From Dehalococcoidia bacterium UBA2777 (GTDB taxonomy: Bacteria; Chloroflexota; Dehalococcoidia; UBA2247; UBA2777), in the NCBI GenBank assembly GCA_002352365.1, contig DEIJ01000166.1:9903-18490 (forward strand): a stretch of DNA of 8,588 nt, in the 5' to 3' direction. This document shows, piece by piece, positions 1 through 7,487 of the stretch. The notes beneath the pieces were generated by a model. The model made no database searches. It worked only from the letters and a program-made list of their open reading frames with translations, and was not told the origin of the DNA. Position numbers and translations under genes: made by a program. Position 1 is the first letter of the stretch. Each line of letters begins with the position of its first letter.

Positions 1-31
1 CCTAGCCCTAGGGCTAGGGGATTTTAATTTT
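1..31 (+). terminator. Probable rho-independent terminator of an upstream gene (perfect palindrome plus T-rich tail)
   Basis: Positions 1-18 are a perfect inverted repeat (CCTAGCCCT/AGGGCTAGG). It can fold as a 7-bp GC-rich stem with a CTAG loop, followed by a T-rich stretch at 22-31 interrupted by AA. The two G's at 19-20 could lengthen the stem if C's precede the window. The shape fits an intrinsic terminator for a gene ending to the left. Since the palindrome is symmetric it could instead be a protein-binding operator for the chelatase gene. The window starts exactly at it, so the upstream context is unseen. Confidence 0.5.
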
Positions 32-70
32 GCCCGATAAACTTGGCTTGCTGATGATTCTTTACTAGGT

Positions 71-79
71 TGTTAGAAT
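71..79 (+). promoter_or_regulatory. Candidate extended -10 promoter element for cobN
   Basis: TGTTAGAAT reads as an extended -10 (TGn followed by TAGAAT, one mismatch from TATAAT). No good -35 lies at 17 bases; the best is TTGCTG at 48-53 with a 20-base spacer, which an extended -10 could tolerate. Transcription would start near 86, giving a leader of about 42 bases. This is a consensus match only. Confidence 0.35.
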
Positions 80-96
80 GCTTGGAATGGCAAACG

Positions 97-106
97 AAAT
101 TAATTT
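97..106 (+). promoter_or_regulatory. AT-rich palindrome in the cobN leader, possible operator
   Basis: AAATTAATTT is a perfect 10-base palindrome just downstream of the candidate -10, where a repressor could block transcription. It matches no Fur, NikR or DtxR consensus that I can recognise. AT-rich palindromes of this size also arise by chance. Confidence 0.15.
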
Positions 107-118
107 TCATTTAGCATC

Positions 119-125
119 GGAGGGG
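119..125 (+). promoter_or_regulatory. Ribosome binding site of cobN
   Basis: GGAGGGG lies directly before the ATG at 128. The GGAGG core is four bases from the start codon, somewhat close but strong. It supports 128 as the start, and the encoded N-terminus begins like other members of the family (a short basic leader, then a hydrophobic beta strand). Confidence 0.75.
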
Positions 126-127
126 AG

Positions 128-3100
128 ATGGCAAAGACGAAACCTACCCAGATCATGGTGCTAACCTCCATGAACGGGGCAAAATCCATCGCCGAGGCAA
201 TGGCCGAAATAGGAAGACAATATGGAAGGGTCATTAACCTCAAGCTTTATTACGTCGATGAGATCGAGGAAAAGTTAGCCGATGGAAATGCCTTGCCAGA
301 GGATATAGCCTCTGGCCTGAGGGATGCCGATATCGTATGGCTTGACGTAAGAGGTGATACCTCTGCTATAAATCTTATTAAAGAGACTCTCTCAACCACT
401 GATAATGTCGTGCTTGGCTTTAGCATGGCTACTTCCTTTGGAAGCGGGCCGGTGTGGCTTGAGCGGGAACAGCCCTTCCTGGTACGCAAGCTGACAGGTT
501 GGATGGGCAAATGGATGGAAGGCAGAGACATGGATATGGGGAAAATGCAGCGGATGCTGAAACTGGCCAAAGTCATGGGGAAACTTCCCTCAAGGGTCTT
601 AAGAGAGATAAAGGATAGGACTACTGTACTGGAGTACTGGCAATATGGTGGGAGGGAAAACACCAAGAACTTGCTGCTTTACCTGGCTAAGGTATATGGG
701 GGACAGAGAGTTAAAGCCGATCCACCCCGAAAGCTTCCCGAACCTGGCATATATCATCCACAAACTTTAGAGGTCTTTGCCAGCCTGGATGATTATCTGA
801 GAAAATATCCATTAACTAAAAAACAAACAGTGGGGATGCTCTTCTTTGGCGGGTTAAACGTGGATGACTCGGCGGTGGGGGTGAGGGAACTCATGAAAAG
901 GCTTGAGGGCGAGGCGAACCTTATTCCGATCTATTCTCAAGACTTCAACAACTGTAAGGCGATGCAGGATTTCTTCTTTAGGGATGGTAAACCCATCGTA
1001 GACCTAGCCGTAAGCTTTCTGATAGCTCGAATGAATGGCGGTTTCATGGGTGGGGATCCCCAACTGACCTTGAATACCTTACGAAGCCTTGATGTCTCTG
1101 TCCTTAACGCCCCACCAATGTATATAGGTGAAGTTAGAAGGTGGAAGGAATCGGAGGCGGGACTTTCCCCTATTGAAACCATTACCCACGTTACTCTCCC
1201 CGAGCTTGACGGCTGTATTGAGCCCATTTTGCCCTGCGGATATGAAGAGGAGTGCAGTTTCGATCGAAATATATGTGCTCCGGTAAGGGCGATGGCTCCT
1301 ATTCCCGATAGATTGGATAGGATAGCCGGTCGGGTGAGAGGCTGGCTTCAGCTCAGAAGAAAGGGCAACGCGGAGAGGAGGGTGGCCATAATCATGTACA
1401 ACTACCCTCCTGATGAAAGCGGAATCGGAGCTGCTGGCTATCTAAATACCATGGAGAGCATTAAGGGTCTTCTAAAGAAGTTAAAGGAGGAGGGATATAC
1501 TACCGAGGAATTGCCCCCCGGAGTGGGGCTTGATGAATTATTTGTCCGTCGAGGTATCGTAAACCAGGGTGAGTGGCTTCCCCCAAGCACATGTGCGGAG
1601 AACTCCATTGTTGTAGGAAACAATGCTTATCTGAAGTGGTTCAGGAAGTTACCTCAAGAGGCAAGAGACTCAATGGTAGCAAGATGGGGTGAGCCTCCGG
1701 GAAGTGTCTTAACGTATAAGGATAAATTCATTATCCCCGGAATCATCCTGAGAAATATCTTTATCGGGCTTCAGCCATCTCATGGAGGGGATACTGAAGA
1801 GGTCAAAGAATCCCTTAAGTCCTACCATGATAAGACTCTTCCCCCCCACCACCAATACCTTGCCTTCTACAAATGGCTTGAAGAGGAGTTTAAGGCAGAT
1901 GTGATAATCCATTTCGGCACCCACGGCACACTCGAGTTTACCAAGGGGAAGGAGGTGGGGATGTCAGGGGAATGTTTCCCAGATATTTTGATGGGCGACC
2001 TCCCCCACCTCTACGTGTACATGGTGTCAAACCCATCTGAGGCCACCATCGCCAAGAGGAGAAGTTATGCCACCATAATAAACCACATGTCCCCTTCGTT
2101 TACCGACTCAGGGCTTTACGATGAGCTGGCCGAGCTTGAGGAGCTTATCCACGAATACCATGAGGCCAAATCTCAGGATCCAAACCGAGCCAGGATGGTT
2201 TATGATCAAATTCAAACCAAGGCTAAAGAAGCCCATTTTTCAAGCGAGTCCATCGATGAAATCTATGATGAACTGTTCACCATCAGAAGGTCGATCATCC
2301 CTAAAGGGCTCCATATCCTTGGCCAACCCCCGAGTGAGGAATCTCTGGTCGACTTCGTCACCTTTGTTCTCCGCTACGATCGAGGGGAGATAAAGTCGCT
2401 TCACAGAGTGCTGGCTTCCTCAAAGGGAATTGATTACAACGAGATGATGCACCACCCGGAGATCCTGGTGGATGGCAAATCCTATGCTGAACTGGCCAGA
2501 GAGATTGAGGAGAGGGCAAGAGAAACGGTGGCTCTCGCTCTAAGTAGTGGCGTGAAGAAGACAATAGAACGCCTAACTGCCCCCAAATCATTTTCTGAGG
2601 ATGCAAAGAAAACCTTAAATTTTGGGGTTGAGGTGGCCCAAAACCTCAGTCGAAGCGATGAGCTGGGGAGCCTCCTTAGAGGGCTTTCCGGCAAGTACAT
2701 TACCCCCAACATCGGTGGCGATCCCATCAGGTCTCCAGAGGTGCTCCCCACCGGCTCAAATACCTATCAATTCGACCCCCGGCTGGTGCCCAGCGATACC
2801 GCCTATGCCCGAGGGGCCAAGATCGCCGAGGATACCTTGGAGCATTATCACCACCTTCAGGGCACCTATCCCCAGAGCGTGGGGGTGATCCTGTGGGGCT
2901 TTGAGACCATGAATACCAGAGGGGAAAGCGTGGGGCAGATCCTAAGATACATCGGGGTAGTGCCGGTGAGGAAAAACCCCTGGCAGGTCGAGCTCAAATT
3001 AATTCCACTCCAGGAGCTGGGAAGGCCCCGGGTAGATGTGGTGGTGAACATCTGTGGCATCTTCAGGGATACCTTCCCCAACATCATTAAACTGTTGGAT

Positions 3101-3958
3101 GACGCCTTCAACCTTGTTTCATCCCAGGAAGAGTCTCTTGAGGGGAACTTGGTCAAAAAGCACTCCCAAGAGATATTCGACCGGACAGAAGGAGAGATCG
3201 GTGACGTGAAACTGGCCCAAAAATTGGCAACTGCTCGGATATTTGGCCCTTCCCCCAGCGGGTACGCCACCTCTTTGCGCGACTTAATCAACTCCCGAGC
3301 GTGGAGTTCGGAGGAGAATTTGGGGCGTTCATATATCTCGGATATGCAGTATGCCTACACCGCCGATCTTCACGGTTACAAGTCGGGTGAAACGTTTGAG
3401 AGAATGCTATCTCGAGTAGAGCTCACCTCTCAGGTTCGGGACAGCCATGATTATGAGATAACCGACCTCGACCACTACTACGAGTTCTCTGGGGGGCTGG
3501 CCAAGGCTGTTGAGGTAGTGAGTGGCAAAAAGCCCCAGATGCTGATCACCGATACCACCAAGGAACTAATAAAGACTGAAGAGATAGAAAAGGCAATCCA
3601 CAGGGGAGTAAGGACCAGACTTCTAAACTCCAAGTGGATCCGGGGGATGCTTGATGAGGGATATAACGGTGCCCAGCACATCCAGGAGAGGGTAGAAAAC
3701 ATCCTCGGGCTGGCGGCTACTACAGGCAAAGTGGATAACTGGATCTGGGATGGGATCGAGGATCGCTACATCCTGGATGAAGAGACAAGAAGAAGGCTGG
3801 AGGAGGTCAACCCTTGGGCACTAGGCAATATGATAGAAAGATTGCTTGAGGCAAACAAGAGGGGATACTGGGAGGCAAGCGATGACAGGCTGAAAAACCT
3901 TAGGGATATTTATCTGGAGACGGAGGGATGGCTTGAGGAAAGGGCAAACAACGAGTAG
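128..3958 (+). CDS. cobN: Cobaltochelatase large subunit, CobN type (CobN/BchH metal-chelatase family)
   Basis: Large porphyrinoid-binding subunit of an ATP-dependent chelatase, most likely inserting Co(II) into a corrin-ring precursor in the cytoplasm for vitamin B12 synthesis. At 1276 residues it is full length for CobN. Family landmarks run in order: YNYPP at 424-428, HFGTHGTLE at 595-603 (two conserved His and a Glu), the GKEVGMSG segment, an AKRRSYATIINH stretch near 645, a TRGESVGQILRYIGV segment near 935, GRPRVDV at 965-971, and NICGIFRDTFPN at 974-985. Four cysteines at 363, 370, 376 and 383 form an unusual cluster ahead of YNYPP. No AAA+ partner (CobS/CobT or ChlI/ChlD type) is present, so it must be supplied elsewhere. 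BchH/ChlH (magnesium) is the main alternative. I prefer cobalt because no photosynthesis gene is nearby and a nickel/peptide-type importer follows. The family call is firm and the metal is inferred. Confidence 0.88.
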   Translation: MAKTKPTQIMVLTSMNGAKSIAEAMAEIGRQYGRVINLKLYYVDEIEEKLADGNALPEDIASGLRDADIVWLDVRGDTSAINLIKETLSTTDNVVLGFSMATSFGSGPVWLEREQPFLVRKLTGWMGKWMEGRDMDMGKMQRMLKLAKVMGKLPSRVLREIKDRTTVLEYWQYGGRENTKNLLLYLAKVYGGQRVKADPPRKLPEPGIYHPQTLEVFASLDDYLRKYPLTKKQTVGMLFFGGLNVDDSAVGVRELMKRLEGEANLIPIYSQDFNNCKAMQDFFFRDGKPIVDLAVSFLIARMNGGFMGGDPQLTLNTLRSLDVSVLNAPPMYIGEVRRWKESEAGLSPIETITHVTLPELDGCIEPILPCGYEEECSFDRNICAPVRAMAPIPDRLDRIAGRVRGWLQLRRKGNAERRVAIIMYNYPPDESGIGAAGYLNTMESIKGLLKKLKEEGYTTEELPPGVGLDELFVRRGIVNQGEWLPPSTCAENSIVVGNNAYLKWFRKLPQEARDSMVARWGEPPGSVLTYKDKFIIPGIILRNIFIGLQPSHGGDTEEVKESLKSYHDKTLPPHHQYLAFYKWLEEEFKADVIIHFGTHGTLEFTKGKEVGMSGECFPDILMGDLPHLYVYMVSNPSEATIAKRRSYATIINHMSPSFTDSGLYDELAELEELIHEYHEAKSQDPNRARMVYDQIQTKAKEAHFSSESIDEIYDELFTIRRSIIPKGLHILGQPPSEESLVDFVTFVLRYDRGEIKSLHRVLASSKGIDYNEMMHHPEILVDGKSYAELAREIEERARETVALALSSGVKKTIERLTAPKSFSEDAKKTLNFGVEVAQNLSRSDELGSLLRGLSGKYITPNIGGDPIRSPEVLPTGSNTYQFDPRLVPSDTAYARGAKIAEDTLEHYHHLQGTYPQSVGVILWGFETMNTRGESVGQILRYIGVVPVRKNPWQVELKLIPLQELGRPRVDVVVNICGIFRDTFPNIIKLLDDAFNLVSSQEESLEGNLVKKHSQEIFDRTEGEIGDVKLAQKLATARIFGPSPSGYATSLRDLINSRAWSSEENLGRSYISDMQYAYTADLHGYKSGETFERMLSRVELTSQVRDSHDYEITDLDHYYEFSGGLAKAVEVVSGKKPQMLITDTTKELIKTEEIEKAIHRGVRTRLLNSKWIRGMLDEGYNGAQHIQERVENILGLAATTGKVDNWIWDGIEDRYILDEETRRRLEEVNPWALGNMIERLLEANKRGYWEASDDRLKNLRDIYLETEGWLEERANNE

Positions 3959-4098
3959 GAGGTGCAAAGGTGAAAGTAGGATGAGGAAATAGTCCCGGCT
4001 TATCGGCGGGGGAAAGAAAGAGGGTATGTGCAATGAATTGAAGGAGACTTTGAACCTTATCTGGTAAAGCCACATTAAAAGGAAGGAGAGGTGCTTAG
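3959..4098 (+). other. 140-base gap between cobN and the transporter operon
   Basis: No gene of credible length lies here. A GGAGG overlapping the cobN stop (from 3957) precedes a GTG at 3970 that reaches a TGA at 3982-3984 after four codons, and an ATG at 3981 stops after three. A modest imperfect hairpin can form at 3994-4010 (CCCG paired with CGGG around a G-G mismatch), but no T-run follows, so it is not a terminator. Read-through from cobN into the transporter is therefore possible. I see no cobalamin-riboswitch core, and no promoter better than chance. Confidence 0.5.
4081..4091 (+). promoter_or_regulatory. Ribosome binding site of the binding-protein gene
   Basis: A purine-rich GGAAGGAGAGG lies 7 bases before the ATG at 4099. 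It is the strongest such site in the gap and fixes the start ahead of a clear signal peptide. Confidence 0.75.
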
Positions 4099-5706
4099 AT
4101 GTTCAGTAGCAGAAAGGGTAGGCTAATAGGTTTAATAGTAGGTTCGATGTTAATCGCTAGCCTGGTGCCACAAAGCGGCGCCTTGGCTCAAGAATCTCCC
4201 CAGGAGCTGGTGGTGGGGGTTGGCGCAGCAGCCGGAATGAGCACAGACTTCACTGTCGACCCTTATGAGTCTCCAGCGATGAATGTTCTGGCATCATTGC
4301 TTTATGATCCACTGGTAATCGTGGATAGAAACGGGGTTGCTCCCGCACTGGCTACCTCGTGGGATATCTCAGCAGATGGTAAGGCGTGGACATTTCATTT
4401 AAGAAAAGGTGTCAAATTCCACGACGGCAGCGAATTTGATGCTCAGGCGGCAAAGTTTTCTATCAATAAAGCAGAGACAAAGACGCGTGGCATGATGTCA
4501 GCCATGGGTGGTGAGGCTCGCTATGCTCCTCAAATAGAATCCGTCGATATAGTTGACAAATACACTATTGCTGTTCATTTAGAGAGGCCCTGTGGAGCAT
4601 TTGTGGAGAATCTTTCCATGTCCTATTTGATATTGAGCCCCCAGAGCTATAGCCCCGAGGGAAGGTTCGCCAAGCCAATCGGGACGGGACCGTTCATCCT
4701 CTCAAGCTACTCTAAGCGAAGGGTAGAGCTTTTGCCGTTCAAAGATTGCTGGCGCGGTGCACCCAAATTAGACAGGGTGGTTATCAGACTCATTCCTGAT
4801 CCTCAAGCCCTGGCCATGGCACTGGAGGCTGGTGAGTTGGATATGGTAGCCGGGGGAGGGGGTGGAATGAGCATTCTTTACTCTGATGTCAAGAGATTGG
4901 AGAGTGACCCTAGGTTTAGGGTCTACAGTGGGAATTCCGCTTTACTTGAGTTTATCCGCTTCAATTCAACTAGAAGCCCATTTGATGATATTAGAGTTCG
5001 TCAAGCAGTGAACTATGCCCTCGACAGGCAGGCTATTGTAGAGGCAGTCTTTGAGGGATATGGAGTCCCCTGCAAGGGGCCAATAGGCTACGATGCATCC
5101 ATACGCTGGACAGATCCCACCATTGAGGGCTGCCCCTATGACCCCACCAAGGCAAGACAACTTCTCGCTGAGACGGGATGGGGGGATCGGGATAGGGATG
5201 GAATACTGGACAAGATGGGCAAGCCGTTCACGGTTACTCTAACATTCAGTGCTTTCTACCCTTACGAGAGCGCCATGGCGGAGATGATTCAATACCAGCT
5301 AAAGCAGGTTGGTATTAGGGTAAAGTTACAGCAACTGGAGATGGCAGCATATATGGGGTCTCTTATGGGAGGCTGGTACGATTTTGCCCTGCAGCCTTCC
5401 ATGGGTAAGGGCGAGGTTAACCCAGATCCCTATCTTAACATGTTCTTTCACTCCAAAGGCGTTTTTACCACGATGAGAAATAGAGCCTTTGATCAAGCCT
5501 TCGACCAAGCGATGACTACCACAGACCACGAACAGAGGCAACAACTGTACTACAAGATGCAGCAGATAATTATGGAGGAGTACCCGGTAGCATTTCTGAT
5601 CCACCCAGCAGAGGGAGCGGTAATAAAGAGAGAGGTAAAGGGTTTCCAAATGGCGTATGCATTTGACATTCTTCGATCACTGGGCAAGGTTTATCGACAG
5701 GGATAA
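4099..5706 (+). CDS. ABC transporter substrate-binding protein, family 5 (dipeptide/oligopeptide/nickel, NikA-like)
   Basis: Extracytoplasmic solute receptor that delivers ligand to the permeases encoded next. Residues 1-30 form a Sec signal peptide: basic RKGR, a hydrophobic core at 9-23, and an ALA cleavage motif before Q31. There is no lipobox cysteine, so the mature protein is probably soluble, or is held by its receptor complex. Family marks are YDPLV (69-73), the SADGKAWTFHLRKGVKFHDG segment (91-110), PIGTGPF near 195, a PDPQALAMALEAGELDM segment near 230, RQAVNYALDR near 305, and a DxDxDGxxxD-like acidic loop at D363, D365, D367 and D371. The 535-residue length is normal. By eye it parallels E. 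coli NikA over much of its length, yet the NikA segment containing an RPFR motif is replaced by SMSYL, so nickel-bis-histidine binding is not assured. Four cysteines (165, 217, 325, 345) remain in the mature chain. The ligand could be a peptide, a chelated metal or another small molecule. Confidence 0.9.
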   Translation: MFSSRKGRLIGLIVGSMLIASLVPQSGALAQESPQELVVGVGAAAGMSTDFTVDPYESPAMNVLASLLYDPLVIVDRNGVAPALATSWDISADGKAWTFHLRKGVKFHDGSEFDAQAAKFSINKAETKTRGMMSAMGGEARYAPQIESVDIVDKYTIAVHLERPCGAFVENLSMSYLILSPQSYSPEGRFAKPIGTGPFILSSYSKRRVELLPFKDCWRGAPKLDRVVIRLIPDPQALAMALEAGELDMVAGGGGGMSILYSDVKRLESDPRFRVYSGNSALLEFIRFNSTRSPFDDIRVRQAVNYALDRQAIVEAVFEGYGVPCKGPIGYDASIRWTDPTIEGCPYDPTKARQLLAETGWGDRDRDGILDKMGKPFTVTLTFSAFYPYESAMAEMIQYQLKQVGIRVKLQQLEMAAYMGSLMGGWYDFALQPSMGKGEVNPDPYLNMFFHSKGVFTTMRNRAFDQAFDQAMTTTDHEQRQQLYYKMQQIIMEEYPVAFLIHPAEGAVIKREVKGFQMAYAFDILRSLGKVYRQG

Positions 5707-5716
5707 AAAGTAGGAA

Positions 5717-6658
5717 ATGTTGGGATATATCATCAAACGGTTGCTCCTGATGTTCGTAGTCATATTAGGAGTGACCGTGATGGCATTCTCCCTAACACAC
5801 TTTGCCCCCGGTGACCCCGCCCTGATGATAGCCCTTTCCAGATATGAGCATCAGATTATAACCGAGGAGATCATAGAAGAGGTAAGGGCACAGGAGGGGC
5901 TTGACGCCCCAATATACATCCAGTATGCAAGATGGCTAGGTCATGTATTACACGGTGACTTGGGGTGCTCACTGGGGAGCGGCGACCCGGTGCTAGAGGA
6001 GATTTCAGCTCGTTTCCCCGCCTCACTGAAGCTAGTCATCGCCAGTATGATTTTATCGCTGATAGTGGCGATCCCTCTGGGCATCATCTCGGCAACTAAG
6101 CCACACTCCATAATCGACAAGCTCGTTATGGTGGGGGTAGTGGGGGGGATATCTATGCCCGTCTTTTGGTTGGCACCGCTGCTCATCCTCCTCTTCTCAA
6201 TTCATCTCCACCTTCTTCCTGTTTGCGGTTGTGATAGCATCAAACATCTGGTATTGCCAGCTATCGCTCTGGGGGCAGGTATGGCAGCCTTTACCACCAT
6301 GATCACCAGGTCAAGCATGTTAGAGGTGCTGAGCCAGGATTACATTAGAGCGGCAAGGGCAAAGGGGTTAAGTGAAAGGGTAGTTATCGGTAAACATGCC
6401 TTAAAGAATGCGTTGATTCCGGTCATCACCGTAGTAGGTTGGCAGCTTATGATGGCACTTCAAGGTGTAGTTATGGTGGAGATGATCTTTGCCTGGCCTG
6501 GGGTGGGTGGGCTGATGGTAAAAGCGGCATTGGGCAGAGATTTTCCCATGATTCAGGGATGTGTATTGCTGTTCGGAGCAACTTGTACCGTTATAAATCT
6601 GGTTACCGATATATCCTATGCCTATCTAGACCCACGGATAAGGTATGAGAAGGCTTGA
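5717..6658 (+). CDS. dppB: ABC transporter permease, DppB/OppB/NikB family
   Basis: Inner-membrane permease, one half of the translocation pore. Its 313 residues fit the family. The opening MLGYIIKRLL, a first membrane helix at about 9-28, the FAPGDP motif (29-34), a large periplasmic loop with GDLG (80-83), and the EAA coupling loop starting YIRAARAKGL (209-218) and ending KNALIPV all match DppB/OppB proteins. Six helices are expected. It starts 10 bases after the binding-protein stop. The AGGA at 5712-5715 is very close to the ATG at 5717, so translation may depend on coupling, or TTG at 5720 may serve instead. The periplasmic loop between helices 3 and 4 carries H163, H165, C170, C172 and H177, an unusual cluster for this position. 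The substrate is unknown. Confidence 0.92.
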   Translation: MLGYIIKRLLLMFVVILGVTVMAFSLTHFAPGDPALMIALSRYEHQIITEEIIEEVRAQEGLDAPIYIQYARWLGHVLHGDLGCSLGSGDPVLEEISARFPASLKLVIASMILSLIVAIPLGIISATKPHSIIDKLVMVGVVGGISMPVFWLAPLLILLFSIHLHLLPVCGCDSIKHLVLPAIALGAGMAAFTTMITRSSMLEVLSQDYIRAARAKGLSERVVIGKHALKNALIPVITVVGWQLMMALQGVVMVEMIFAWPGVGGLMVKAALGRDFPMIQGCVLLFGATCTVINLVTDISYAYLDPRIRYEKA

Positions 6659-7487
6659 GTTTTTCCTAAGGCTAAAGGAAAGAAAGATAGCATTAGTTGG
6701 GATGGCAATCATCGCACTGCTTATACTTGTTGCCATTCTTGCCCCCTTTATCTCCCCCCACGACCCTGTAGAACAGAACCTGGGCCAGCGTTTGCTTGGC
6801 CCAGGTAAACAATATCCTCTGGGAACGGATAATCTGGGCAGATGTGTGCTAAGCAGGATCATCTATGGCGCGAGGACCTCCCTGTCATTAGGGATAATAG
6901 TGGTGGGGGTAACCACGGTTGGGGGGACAATATTGGGCTTGATTGCCGGTTATCGCGGTGGAATTGTTGACCAGATAATCATGAGGCTGGTGGATATTAT
7001 GTTTGCCTTCCCAGCCATCATCTTGGCTATCGCACTTGCCGGGGTATTGGGTCCAGGTCTTTCTGGTATCCTGCTGGCAATGGTGATTGTGGGCTGGGCG
7101 GGATACGCTAGGGTAGTGCGCGGGTCTGTGCTCTCGATAAAGGAGAAGGAATACATCGAGGCAGCCAGGGCACTTGGCTTCAGTGATCAGCACATTATGG
7201 TTCATCACATTTTACCTAATGTCATGGCACCCATCATAGTAATGGCTACTCTTAGCCTGGCTTTTATCATCCTGATGGTAGCCGGATTGGGGTTCCTGGG
7301 TTTGGGAGCCCAGCCTCCCACCCCAGATTGGGGTAAGATGTTAACCGAGGGACGCCCCTTCATGCGCACCGCACCACAGCTAACTGTTTTCCCCGGACTG
7401 GCGATAATGGTGACAGCAATGGCATTTATCTTCCTTAGCGAAGGATTGAGGGAGGCATTGAATCCCAGAAGAGAGGTAGCACGGTGA
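6645..7487 (+). CDS. dppC: ABC transporter permease, DppC/OppC/NikC family
   Basis: Second pore-forming permease, partner of the DppB-like protein. Its 280 residues include a cytoplasmic N-terminus, helix 1 at about 15-36, the APFISPHDP segment (33-41), the LGTDNLGR motif (59-66), GYRGG (102-106), and an EAA loop starting YIEAARALGF (170-179) and ending at LPN (190-192). The usual motif LGRDVLSR reads LGRCVLSR here, so the near-invariant Asp is Cys67, on the periplasmic side. The start overlaps the dppB stop by 14 bases with only a weak AAGG upstream, which suggests coupled translation. A strong mRNA hairpin lies inside the early coding region (6778-6806). The call is firm; the substrate is not determined. 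Confidence 0.92.
   Translation: MRRLEFFLRLKERKIALVGMAIIALLILVAILAPFISPHDPVEQNLGQRLLGPGKQYPLGTDNLGRCVLSRIIYGARTSLSLGIIVVGVTTVGGTILGLIAGYRGGIVDQIIMRLVDIMFAFPAIILAIALAGVLGPGLSGILLAMVIVGWAGYARVVRGSVLSIKEKEYIEAARALGFSDQHIMVHHILPNVMAPIIVMATLSLAFIILMVAGLGFLGLGAQPPTPDWGKMLTEGRPFMRTAPQLTVFPGLAIMVTAMAFIFLSEGLREALNPRREVAR
6778..6806 (+). repeat. Perfect inverted repeat (10-bp stem) inside dppC
   Basis: ACCTGGGCCA at 6778-6787 is exactly complementary to TGGCCCAGGT at 6797-6806, with a 9-base loop containing AGC/GCT that could extend the stem in another register. It overlaps codons near residues 45-54. In mRNA it would be a stable GC-rich hairpin about 130 bases into the gene. No U-run follows, so it is not a terminator. 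Confidence 0.6.

Noticed and set aside
250..666. Antisense open frame of about 138 codons near the start of cobN
   Set aside because: Complement of conserved coding sequence, with no ribosome binding site and Ser-rich composition.
2121..2393. Plus-strand open frame of about 90 codons in an alternative frame of cobN
   Set aside because: It overlaps the AKRRSY-downstream region of CobN, and the encoded peptide shows no domain, only out-of-frame composition.
2866..3291. Antisense open frame of about 141 codons within cobN
   Set aside because: It lies opposite strongly conserved CobN motifs, has no start context or family resemblance, and its low-complexity Ser/Pro-rich composition is typical of reverse-strand shadows. 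Other antisense frames over cobN were rejected for the same reason.
3994..4010. Hairpin after cobN as a terminator
   Set aside because: The stem has an internal G-G mismatch and is followed by a purine run, with no T tract on either strand.
4026..4067. Short open frame starting MCNELKETL in the gap after cobN
   Set aside because: Only 13 codons, with no properly spaced ribosome binding site and no recognisable protein. Its frame continues upstream without meaning, so it is treated as chance.
4050..4079. Possible promoter TTGAAC with ATTAAA (18-base spacing) before the binding-protein gene
   Set aside because: Transcription would start inside the ribosome binding site, leaving no usable leader. 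This is a consensus match by chance.
3959..4098. Possible cobalamin riboswitch before the transporter genes (GGTGC near 3961, AAAGCCACATT near 4067)
   Set aside because: The pieces are not in riboswitch order, the conserved GCCACTG box and its following elements are absent, and the region is too short. The 127-base cobN leader also lacks a B12 box. A covariance-model search would be decisive.
4906..4923. Six-base inverted repeat GACCCT/AGGGTC in the binding-protein gene
   Set aside because: The stem is short and lies in ordinary coding sequence, so it is expected by chance in a window of this size.
5190..5215. Acidic DxDxDG loop in the binding protein as a calcium-binding novelty
   Set aside because: Loops of this type (GDGDGILDKDGK-like) are common at this position in family-5 binding proteins, so it is not unusual.
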